A stretch of 64,000 nucleotides of DNA from Crotophaga sulcirostris. Its lineage: Eukaryota > Chordata > Aves > Cuculiformes > Crotophagidae. The stretch's first letter is position 1. Every line of letters begins with the position of its first letter. Position numbers and translations under genes: made by a program. The DNA lies in NCBI GenBank assembly GCA_013397455.1, contig VYZB01000026.1:3629408-3693407 (forward strand). Direction: 5' to 3'. The notes beneath the pieces were generated by a model, which saw only the letters and a list, made by a program, of their open reading frames with translations, made no database searches and was not told the origin of the DNA. Positions 1-11,500 of this stretch are shown one piece after another.

Positions 1-83
1 GCGCTCCAGGCCTGGCGGGGAGCGGCTGGGAAGGCCCCGGGGGTGCTGGCTGAGAGCGGCTCAACATGAGCCAGGGCCGTGTG
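1..83 (+). mobile_element. CR1 LINE fragment
   Basis: The sequence up to about base 83 resembles the part of the CR1 consensus around GGGGGTGCTGG and CTCAACATGAGCCAG, which encodes the C-terminal end of ORF2. It breaks off before the stretch that resumes at 826. Confidence 0.65.
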
Positions 84-316
84 AAAAAAAACCGTTATCG
101 ACAAAGTTTGTGAGTAACACTAGGTTTGCTTTAATTACCCAGCTCAGAGCTGGGCTACCACGGCAATGGATGGCAAAGATACAAAGTTGCAAGCTGATTT
201 TTGTACTGTTCTTCTTTTCCGTGGGGTCTCCATGTCCTCTGAATTCATCACTTGTTAAGTCCTCTCAATTCTTTCTTAACAAACTTCTTTCTTCTTGTTC
301 CACTTGTTCCTCAGGG

Positions 317-555
317 GAGGTTTAGACTTGATGTTAGGAAGAAGTTCTTCACTGAAAGGGTGATTGGCCACTGGAATGCGCTGCCCAGGGAGGTGGTGGA
401 GTCGCCGACCCTGGAGGTGTTTAAGGGAAGATTGGGTGAGGCACTGAGTGCCATGGTTTAGGTGATGAGATGGTGTTAGTGTTGGCTTATAGGTTGGACT
501 TGATGATCTCAGAGGTCTCTTCCCACCTGGTGATACTGTGATACTGTGTGATACA
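317..555 (+). mobile_element. CR1 LINE 3' end
   Basis: The diagnostic CR1 stretch runs from GATGTTAGGAAGAAGTTCTT through CTGCCCAGGGAGGTGGTGGA to GGACTTGATGATCTCAGAGG. It ends in an imperfect repeat of gatactgt, the short tail repeat typical of CR1. Confidence 0.85.
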
Positions 556-825
556 CTTCAGTGTGTCTCACTTTGCCTCCAACCAATTCCATTCTAAGAA
601 AGTTCCTGGGTATTCTATTAATTACTGAAGCTTAGCTCTTGTACAAACACATCTGCTTAAATTAATTTTTCATGTCTTGTCTAACATGTTCTTCTTGTTG
701 ATCACCATAACTAGGTTTTAAACCAGCCCTGGAAGGGTCTGTACAGAACTAAGAACTTTATCTTCACTCTTAGTGGCTCGCAGCAGCAGCTTATAAAACT
801 TCCAACACTAAATTTCTCTTAACAG

Positions 826-1486
826 GCTGGGAGGTCAACAGCATCCTGGCTTGGATCAGAAATGGTGTGGTCAGCAGGAGTAGGGAAATTGGGGGTTGGA
901 ACTAGATGATCGTTAAGGTCCCTTAGAACCCAAACCATCTATGATTCTGTGAAGTGATTGTGCCCCTGTACTCAGGACCTTGAATCCTGCATCCTCGTTT
1001 GGGCCCCTCACCACAACAAGGACGTTGAGGTGCTGGAGCGTGTCCAAGAGAAGGGCAACAAAGCTGGTGGAGAACAAATCTTGGGAGGAGCAGCTGAGGA
1101 AGCTGGAGCTGTTTAGTCTGGAGAAAAAGAGGCTGAAGGGGGACCTTATTGCTCTCTACAACTGCCTGAAAGGAGGTTGTAGTGAGATGAGAGTCAATCT
1201 TTTCTCCCAGGTAACAGGTGATAAGACAAGAGGAAATGGCTTGAAGTTGTGCCAGAGGAAGTTTAGATTGGATATTAGGAAAAATTTCTTCACCAAAAGG
1301 GTTTTCAGGCACTGGAAGAGGCTGCCCAGAGAAGTGGTTGAGTCACCATCCCTGGAGGTATTGAAAAGATGTGCAGATGTGGCACTTAGTGACATGGTTT
1401 AGTGGTGGACTTGGCAGTGTTAGGCTTACTGTTGGACTTGATGATATTAAAGGTCTTTTCCAACCTAAATGATTCTGTAATTCTCT
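826..1486 (+). mobile_element. CR1 LINE, 5'-truncated, with nested CR1 tail
   Basis: A CR1 3' part from CAACAGCATCCTGGCTTG to GATTCTGTAATTCT. It is interrupted at about 887-953 by a second, very short CR1 3' end (GGAACTAGATGATCGTTAAG to GATTCTGTGA). Confidence 0.85.
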
Positions 1487-1877
1487 GAAAAACTGAGGAG
1501 TTACTTATCCACCATGTAACCTCAGTCCTGTTTTCACTGACAGCTTTTTAGGTTGTTTTCCTGATTTAGGAGGCTTTTGATCTCAGCCTGGAATTGCTGG
1601 CATCAGTCTTTCTAGTAGTCTGGTTTAGCATTCAGGTGTACAAACTATTGAATTCTCCTGTAGTCCCCGTAGTTTCCAGGTCAGATGACTTTTAGCATTG
1701 TACCTGTCACATTTAAGATGCATTTCAGTGTTCTAGGGGTGTGAAGAACAAGAAGATACTCAGATGAGCTTGTAATGTTATTAAGGGACTTAATTTACTG
1801 AAAGATTTTCAGGGAATTAATGCATGCCTGATATCTAGAGTCTGTCCATAAAATCTGTACCTGCTGTTGCTACTCAA

Positions 1878-2165
1878 AGAATCACAGAATGGTTTGGGTT
1901 GGAAGGGACCTTCACAGATCATCCAGTTCCAACCCCCCTGCCATGAGCCAGGCCATCTTCAACTAGAGCAGGTTGCTCAAAGCCCTGTCCAACCAGATGC
2001 TGAACACTTTCAGGGTTGGGGCATCCACAGCTTCCGTGGGCAGCCTGTGCCAGTGTCTCACCACCCTCATAGTGTAGAATTTCTTCCTTATATGCAATGT
2101 AAGTCTACCTTCTTTCAATTTAAAATCATTGCCCCTTGTTCTATCACAAGTAGTCCTTTTGTGGT
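1878..2165 (-). mobile_element. CR1 LINE 3' end, reverse
   Basis: Begins with the reverse complement of the CR1 tail (AATCACAGAATGGTTTGGGT) and runs through the reverse of the GGCACAGG/CTGCCCA block to the charged C-terminal ORF2 region. Confidence 0.85.
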
Positions 2166-2355
2166 GATCTTGTATTTATTTATCATATTTTATTATCAGT
2201 AAAACACTTTGCGTGCTACCTCATTGTCATAATGTCATGATACAACATAATGTTAACCTTTAGCATCTCTGTCATTTTAACAAAAAGGTTTTAATTGTGT
2301 TTAATTGTGAGCATGTTGTGTGAAACTCGATTGACGCTGTTCTTAATTTTTGCAG

Positions 2356-2513
2356 ATATGGGTGTGCTTATCCTGGAGGTAATGACCAAACTTGACCAGC
2401 TTCCAATTGGCAGAGCGCAAATCACCGGACTGTCCCAGCTGTCTCCCAGCAATCCAATCAGTGGGTTTTTCCCCATAGTTTCACCAACATCTGAAAAGCT
2501 TGGAGAACTGCAG
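2356..2513 (+). CDS. C2CD3: C2CD3 window exon 1
   Basis: The exon lies between a tgcag acceptor and a CAG|gtagtc donor. Its first two bases complete a codon begun upstream and it ends in phase 0. It reads (D)[18 protein letters not shown] and ends SEKLGELQ, the end of the N-terminal conserved region of the family. Confidence 0.9.
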
Positions 2514-5500
2514 GTAGTCCTTATGTCTTTCCTCTTTATTATCGATTGTATTGGTGTAACACCAGTAAAACCAGGTGCCAGGATCAAGCTGTACTGGGTA
2601 CACTGCAGACCTGGTCTCTGTCCAAGGCATTCATGAATGAAGGTAGCAAATGAAAAATGAATACTGACAGCGTTGACTCTGTTTTGTTTCGAAGGATGTG
2701 TGTGACACTGGTAGTTCAGCTTGATAAAGAACATTCGTAGCATCTATGCCAGGGGTGTCAGACTCATGGCCCATGGGCTGAATCTGACACCGAGCTCCTT
2801 GCCCCTGTGCTCCTGCCAGCGCTGGTCACGTGTGCAGCGTGTGACACACGTTACGCTGCAGGAGCAGGAGAACAGCGGGAACCGGGAGTTTGACACCCCT
2901 GCTCTACGCTGAGTGTGAGTTTTAACAGCAGATTTAAAAATGGATACTTCATTCTTACACTTCTCCACAGCCTCACTGGGCTGAAATTTGTAGATGATTT
3001 TGAAATGCAGGATTAAAGAGATGATGTTCTGTTTTGCAGCCCTGGCTCTGGACAATTTATGCTGAAAGATAGTTGCCTGTGATTTGAAAACACGGAATGT
3101 GAAATAAGTAGTTGTAAATACGTCAGAATTTCATGATGTTACGTAACTGCATGATATAAGTATTATTTTATATTGCAAAGCAACAGTTTTCCAGATCGTG
3201 AAAAGTAAAATTGAATAACAGCATGTGTTGCACTCAATTAAGAAAAGAATAAAACACTATTTTCACATTCTGTCTTTCAGGTCTCACTAATTCTAGAACC
3301 TCTGCCGGAACTGTATGACACCAGCAGCTCTATCCCAACCACAGATGCAAGTTTAGGTATCACTCCAGCTCAGGAAAGCAGCAAGCCCCAGTTTCTTGCT
3401 CCATCACAGCAGTCCAGACAAACACAAGTGACTATTGCTGACCGAGAGTCTGTGGATAATAGCAGAGCCACAACTCCCAGGTATCTTTTTTTTCTTTCCC
3501 CATGACAAAATTCTGGGTTATTTTGCAGTTCACGCTTTTTTTTAAGCCATGGCTGTATGCTTGTGAGTTATGGAATACTTAATCTTTTTGAATGGGTGCT
3601 TTATATGAAATACAGAACATTCTGCGTTCCAGAACTTACAAGCACAATTTCTCACCTGATACGAATTTGCATCCTACGTTGACTTAGTTGAAGCTTGTAT
3701 AGTTGACAGAAGAGGTACCATAATCTTTCATTTATGGCTTGGCTTTGTCTCTGATGGTATGGGTGGAGGATGAGGAGTCATTAAAATAACAGGTCGCGTT
3801 TATTTTTGGAGCATGTGCTGAAGGGGGGCAGCTGCAGTGCTAGGGAGAATTTGAAGAGGTTTGAATCCCTTTGCCGATCCACTGTAGCGGTTACTGAAAT
3901 AATGTTCCATTTTTCAGGAGAGCAAAGGAACAGTTAGTCTTTCAAGAGAACTCTGAAAACAGAAAGGATGCTATTTCCACTTCTCATCGCCGTCTGATTT
4001 TACCAGATGAACGTTTGGAAGTGAGTCCTTCAAATCACGAAGTGTTGTTTCCCATCAGTACTGATTCTGAAGCACCTGCTAGAACAAACACACGGGTGCT
4101 CTCTTTGCATAACCCAGCTACAAAAGACCTGCTTTCAGGTTTGTATGCGATTGGCATCATCTTTTAGATTTCACAACAAATAACTCTTAATAATGTTTCA
4201 GATGCCTACCTAGAGATAAAGACTTAAGGAAAAGTGATACTTTGCGCACTCTCAGTTTATTATTTCAAACCAAAAATGATGTAAAAAAAAGTCTTTACTT
4301 AGAAGCTACTGATTTAGTCTTCTTAGAAGGTCATTTGAGTATCCAGAGCAGGCAAAATACGCTGTCCTAGCAGTATGCCTGAGCTCTGACCTAGAGAGGT
4401 AAAAGGAAAGGAAGCTAAGCTTCACGGGTTGTTTAGTCATTGACATGTCTTCCAAGGTGTCTATCTGAGGTGCCTCTCGCATCCAAATAGGTCTGGGGAG
4501 GGTTTCTATGCCTTTGGCATTTTTCGGATGGAAAATGATTTATTTTCAATCACCTGCCAGTTAGCATCCCTGTTAGATCGCCGACTGCCTGGACTGGATT
4601 CAAATGAGCATCAAAGTAGGGCAAATTTCCATATGTGTTTTCTTTTGAGTTATTTTCTATAGTTACAGAGAAGACCTTAAATTAGATGGCTACTGTGACA
4701 TCCTAAGGTGACGTGCCTCTCTTCCATAAATTAGTCTTGCTTCTTTATCTTAATTATGCCCCTCTAATGCCTGACTTGGTGTGTGCAGATGACTTATTTG
4801 CCTGGCTCTGAGTTGGAGGCTGGTGGAGGATTACTCTCACTCGCTCCCAGCTGCGCTATCTGTTTTATGGTGTACAGCATGCGCTTAATCTCCATTATGT
4901 CAGGACTTCTTTATAACAGCTGAAACCAGAAGTTTCTCGGCTGTAGCTGGCACATTTATTGTGTTTACACATTGCTTTTAAATTGCATTTGAATGCTAAA
5001 ATTTAATCCTTCTGTTTATTTCTCAGCTCTTTTGGATCAAGGCAATAAACTCCGTGATGCCATGGTTGTTTCTGCTATGAAATCTAGACCAGACATGGAG
5101 ATTGAACTGAATGAAGTGCCTCCTCTTATAGAGAGAGATGATTTCAAATCACCGACAAGGTGAGCTTGGAAAAGGGGACATCATACTAAATTCCAAACCA
5201 TAACTTTGAGAACTTAACAGGAAAACTTGAAATACTGAGACTCGTGATATATTTCAAGATTCTTGTTCAAATGGGAAATTAATTTCTACTTGGGCTTGTG
5301 CCTTTGCAGTTGGGCTCAATGATCTTAAAAGTCTTTTCCAACCTAAATGTTTCTGTGTTTCTATGACACATTGCAAAGTATAAGGTTTGGGGTGTGACTT
5401 GCAGCAGACCACAGGGTTGCAGAAAGTTTTTATGTCTCTAGAGATTAAGCTACACAGTGGAGAAGGCTATGTATAACTTGATTTTTATCTTTAATTAATC

Positions 5501-8500
5501 TTGAATGTGCCTTAACATCTTTATTTTTCCTTTTACTGCTCTCTATGCTGAAATCACTGTTATTCAGGAACCCAAAAGGCTTGAACTCAAATTTTATGCC
5601 TGCTCTTGAAGATCCTGATCTCTTTGCACCTGAAGTGCCAGGTCAGCCATTTGACCTAAATTCTGATGAGAGAGCAATACAGCTACTTTTGGGAAGGTGG
5701 GTGTAATGCACTGGAGGTTGCTGCAGAATTGTCCTTATTTGACCACTTTATACTGGAAAACGTCTCTTGACTCTTCAAGTTCTCCACATTTCTGGAAATG
5801 TAACCAGTGAATCATAGGTGCAAGTGATGTTTTGTGATAGGTGCATTTTCTACCTCAGCTTGCGCTCAACTTTAATGCTTGACAATCTGGATCGCTCAAA
5901 GTCCCGTGATGTAAAAGCCTTGTCAGAAAGATTAACCACGATCTTTGATAAAATTAAGTTATTTAATAGTTGTAACTGTTGTGTACTAAAATGTTATAGA
6001 ACATATACAATATATAAAATATATATACATATGCATATATATATAAAACATATACAATGCTTCTTTGAAGAACCTGCAGTCTGTAAATTAAAAATAGAGG
6101 AGACCAATTGTTAGTTTTAGTCTTTCTCCAGATATTAAATAGACCTTTTTCTCTCATTTTGTGTAGCGATATCATAAATGGTGCTTACATTGTGTCCAGA
6201 TCAAAGATACGAAGCATACAGCTCCTATGTCAGAAATGGTTCAGAGTTTCAGTTCATGTATCTTGTGCCCTGCACTTATTTTATCCCTATTATTTGTCAC
6301 TGGATAACACTGAAATGTTTGCAGATCATTAAATGGTTTTGAACTCACAGCATAGTAGAAAACACTTAAACCAGACAAAACCCAGCTTGTTCCAACCATG
6401 TTCTAAAGATACTTGTACTTAACTACTTAGATATAGTTTATATTTTTTTTATTAAAATAAACTGTCCCTGGTATCTTAAAGCATTCCAGAAATTATAAAG
6501 TACTTATGGATAGAAGTTATAGTTGGATATTAATAGATATATTTTACGATGAAAGTCATCAAACACTGGAACAGGTTGCCCAGAGAAGCTGTGGCATCTC
6601 CAACTTTGAGATTCGAAATCTGACCAGACAATTTTATTTGCATCCTCTGTCTTTGAGCAGAGATTGGATTGGATGATCTCCATAGATTCCTCCCAACCTC
6701 AACTCCGCTGTGATTTTATGGGTATATATTAACATGCATTTTTTCATGTCTGGTCCAGAGATGTTATCTCATCAGGTTGTTGGGTCACAGACATGTAGTG
6801 GGTTGATCCCAGTGCTCTCTAATAACACTTTGGCTGTATCTGAAGCCAATATAGCACAAATCCAGTATAGAATAGACAGTATTTTCAGAATTCCTAAGAC
6901 ATTGACCACAGAACTTGCACCACTAAGTTATGTTTCTTTCTCTTGTGTCCACAGTGCTGATTTATCTCCTCTGCGTTTCTGGGATCAGACAGGTTCCCTT
7001 TTGGATTCTCTCTCTCTTGGGAGTGAGGTGTATGACAGTGAACTCAATGATCCCCAATACGACCAGAGTCTGCTAGAGAGCCTTTTTTACACAGCTCCTG
7101 TAAGTGGAGAGCAAAAGGAAGGTGCTTAATATGTAGCCCCTAGGGTGAAAAAAATCAGAAGCCTGCATCAAAAAGAAGAGCTACATATTTCAGTATTAGT
7201 AAGGTTTAGTAAGCATTAAGTATCATACAGAAGCTTGTGAGAACATTGCTTAAAATTAGTATTATTAGAAGACTATTATTAAGACTACAAAATCAAGCAT
7301 TGTGTTTGGAAGTTGCTAAGATTGAGGCTGTCAATGGAGACTTTTTTTAAAGCTCTGCAAAATTCTGATAGAATTCAAATTGTTTCCAATTATGCAATCC
7401 ACAAGTTTTTCTTTTTGCTTTATCATGATCATTGTATTTCTTTCTTGACAATGATAGTTAACTTCTTATTTTATGTGCGTTATTTTTCTTTCAGAAATCT
7501 GATTCCAGTTTAAGTGATATCCTCAGTGATGATGATGTTAACTCCTCCAAAAAAGTAACCAAGACAGTAACTCTGAAGAAGGCTAATTCAATGAATCCAC
7601 AGAAGGATTCTGATGCTTTTGATTGGGATCATAAGGTGACAGAAATTAAACACAGGTAAATAGTTATGTTAGTGACTTGTTTTGCAGTATCTTGCTCATT
7701 CTAAGTTAGTATTAGCAAGAATCATGCTATGTTACCATGTTCCATCGTTATCACACAATTCACTGAATAGCCATTATGGTAGGGAATTTTCACAGCATCA
7801 CTGAGAATGATGGAGCATCAGCATCAACGAGGAATTGCTATAAGTTGTTAAAAAAAATATTGAGGTGCAGTTAGTTAAAATCACGAGTTTGGAAAAAATG
7901 CAGTAAGCCTAATAATAACATTTTGAACTGTGGAAGCAGAGCTTATGACTATACTATAATGGCTTTAAATTGGAAGGGGGAAGATTTAGAGTAGACATTA
8001 GGAAGAAATTCTTCATGGTGTGGGTGGTGAGACACTGGCATAGGTTGCCCAGGTAAGCTGTGGATTGCCCCTCCCTGGAAGTGTTCAAGGCCAGGATGGA
8101 TGAGGCCTTAAGCAACCTGATCAGTGGAGGTGTCCCTGCCCAAGGCAGGGGGTTGAAACTGGATGATCTTTAAGGTTCTTTCCAACCCAAACCATTCTGT
8201 GAGTCTATGATTCTATGAAGTGCAAAGACCTGAGTGGGGCTCTCGACTGATCTCTTGCCCTGTCTCCTAAAAAAATCCATGTGTAAACTTCATAATAAAT
8301 TAGTGCCTGTGCTGAAAAAAAGCAGACTCCAGACCAACTTTCTGCAGCTCTGTGGCCTTGTGTATGTAGCAGATATAACTCACATCCTGTTATCTGTCTT
8401 TGCAAGATATCTCTTAAGAGTGCAAAATCTGTATCTGCTTTACAGGGACTGAGTTCACATCACCACAGTCTGTTTCTCTGCTGATTTGTGTTCTCTCCTG

Positions 8501-11500
8501 TAACTATAGTAAATAAACTTCTGTTCTGACCTAATCTCAATTATATTCTCTTTTTTCCATGGCAGAATCAATAAAACTGTCCCTAAAAATCCAGTTATCA
8601 AGCTTTACTTGTGCAATACAAGTTAATATTAAGGGTTTGTGACTTTTATTTTTCCAGTTCATCTCCAAACAATTATTTCTTAAACTTTTCTTAAAAAAAC
8701 TGCTATTTCTACATTCAGGTAAAATTCATATCTTCAGAGGTACCAACACAAAACCATTTACAAATCAAGTCTTACAAATGAAATGCAAGTGTGATTTTAA
8801 ATTATGCCAAAATGTTGTTGCTGTTCCTCTGCATGTGTCCATGTGTGTAACTGTATCATCTCCCTTTTTCTGTATATGTCATTAAATGAGGCTTTTCTCT
8901 TTGTAGAGTTAGACTGCATAAAATTTTTTCAAAACTCCAGCAACATGGAACATGCCAGGTTTTTTTCAGTTATGTATCCTAGATGTTGTATATTGGAAGA
9001 TTTCTGTTATGGAGACCACCCAATTCGTTGTAAACAATGTAATAATAGTAAATAATAAATAATTTTAAAATAATATCCCACCAAGCTACAATTTTCCCTT
9101 CATGTGGTCATGTTAAGAATGTTCATGCAGTCCTGATTCTCAGTTTTATCATTTCAGCTGCTCTCCTACGAGACCACTTGCTCCTCCAGAAGATCACACA
9201 GAACAAGTTCATGCCACATCCCTGAGTGCAGACAGGTTGGCGTTGCTGGGGCAAATACACCTAGCCAGAGTCATCATTGAAAGCTTGAAAATCCCTCCTG
9301 AGATCATCCAGATTACACCAAGAAAGAAAGGTTTAATGGGGAAGCCTCCAAGGCCTCTATCAGTTAATAAGTGGTAAGGGGGACTGTTTCTCACCAGGTT
9401 GTTATTTGCACCTTCAAGGTGGATTTCTCGGAGGGCAATTGTGTAGTCCAGCTTGCCTAAACTCTCCAGACTTCTGAGGTCTTCCCATTTCTCTGCTCCT
9501 CTCAGAAAACTGTATGCCATAGACTTCTAAAAATGAGAGAGGTCAATAATTTATCCTGATGTGTGTTCACTTCGGGCTGTGTTTTTTCTGGGGTTTTGGG
9601 GAGGTACAAAAGTGCTTTATGCGTGGCAGTACACTGAAAACAAAATGGGGTTTTTTTTTGAGGAGAATATGACATATAGGTAATCTATTGGATTAATAAA
9701 ATAGGTGTTTTTGTTATTTTGAAGAACAGAGTAGCTTAATAGCTTAATAAATTGTGACTATAAAACTTGCCTGCCATGTTCAGCTTCCATATGTACATTA
9801 GGTTTTTGATGGATTGTGATCTAGTCACTTTTTTATTCATAGTACCTTCTTTGTTGAGTGCCACTTTCCTGTGGGAACCTCCAAAGATGCAAAAGGACAG
9901 GTCTCCATAACAACAGAAGTAATTCGAATAGCTTCAAGTAAAATTACAGATGATGGTAAGAGCATTATTTTTTTCCCTTGTATTTAATATTGTTGACTCT
10001 TTCATCTCTTAGAAATTATTTAGTACCATTTTCTATGTATTTTCTTTACTGCCTGAAAAATTCAGTATGATTAGTGGCACCTCTACAAAAAGAGTTGCTG
10101 TGCTGCAAGTAGTGGAATGCTCCTTTAAGGACGAAGGAAACCAAGTGGGTTTTTTTTGGCTTCCAAGAAGTATTCATATTAGGATTTTCACATTTCTTTT
10201 ACTAGGGACATAACAGCAACTCATTAAGTCTGTTCCTTCATTTCAACATAAACCCAATATCCTTTCTGCAATAATGTGAAGATAATAAAGTACTTTTAGA
10301 AATATCAGAGATACTTATATAAGTAATATATAAATGATCTTACTAGATGCTGAAGTGCATCACATAACATCTGCAAGAGCTCAGAGAGTCTGCTGGATCC
10401 AAGAGATTTTGACAAGTCCTATGCTCAAGCCAGTAGACGATAATCTTTTTACTAAGAGTCACCAATGTTCATATCCCTGATACCATTTAGGATACGTTTC
10501 TGCCCTCAGTGAGCAGAGAATGCTGCGTGAGAAAGATCCTCTCTACCCAGTCTTCCCAGAAACTGGAATTCCAGGGTGGCTTTCAAATGCCTCTCCCATA
10601 TGATCATTCGTTTGCTTTGCATCTTTCTTGGTGGTACTTGAGAGCCCTGGGGGTAATTCGGAGTTCTCTTTTATGTTCTCCATCTGTGTCCAGAAAAGAC
10701 ATTTAATTCTTCTAAACCTGGGCTCTTTGTAATACAAAGATAACACAGCCTCCTACACTTTATCTTGAGTAGTTAGATTCCAGCTCTTTGGAACCTAGAA
10801 AAATAGACAGGGATGGAACTAATTTGAAGAAGTACTCAAGTCAATCCACTGTAGCATTATCTTTCCTGAGAGCTGTTTATCTCACTTGTTAAAGATGCCC
10901 AGTGGGAGAAGTTCCATAGGCATCCCAGGCAAGCTGTAAAAGTGCTGCTGCGCTTCCTATTAGAAAAGTTTCCTTATGTCTCACCTAATTTTTTATCATC
11001 TTGAGAGTGCTTAGTTTATCCATTGTGAACAAGGAAAGCACACTATTTCAACACTGTTATTGTACTTCTTCTGGTTCTCTTTTCTAGACTAAACATCAAT
11101 TCCTTCAGTCTTTTTTCGCAGTTGTAGATACTACTTTTCTCCTGAACCTGCGATTATTCTTGCAGCTCAGTTTTGACTTTCTCAAGAGATGTCTTGAAAC
11201 ATGTTGCTCAAAGTGAGACAGGGTTCTCTCACTGAAGAAGGAAGGGAAAGTCCTACTGCACGCTAAGCTCATGAAGACTTGGTATCAACTGCAGCCTTTA
11301 GATGCTATTATAATATTAATTTTGTCATGCTGCCCTTGGGCTATTTTTTCTGAACTTGGAAGGTGAAGAACAGTTTACTTCAGGCTTTATGTTAATAAGT
11401 AATGCAAAATTAAATGATTGATTGTGTAACAGAGCAATCTCCTCGTGAAGGTTTATTTATATTCAGTTAATTTTGAATAATTGTTGCTTCTGTGAGTAAA

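Larger units (their letters stand above)
1..2355 (+). other. C2CD3: C2CD3 intron, left window edge
   Basis: This stretch holds CR1 fragments at 1-83, 317-555, 826-1486 and 1878-2165, listed separately. Nothing else is recognisable in 84-316, 556-825 and 1487-1877. No coding exon of the family was found here. Confidence 0.7.

Noticed and set aside
3481..3489. Possible second U12 donor after C2CD3 exon 2 (gtatctttt)
   Set aside because: The strictly conserved CC is missing, and no TTCCTTAAC-like branch site lies before the exon 3 acceptor. An ordinary U2 intron is more likely.
6108..6332. Possible C2CD3 exon starting after gtgtag near 6166
   Set aside because: Exons 5 and 6 already join in phase to give the family sequence QLLLGSADLSPL, so no exon is needed here.
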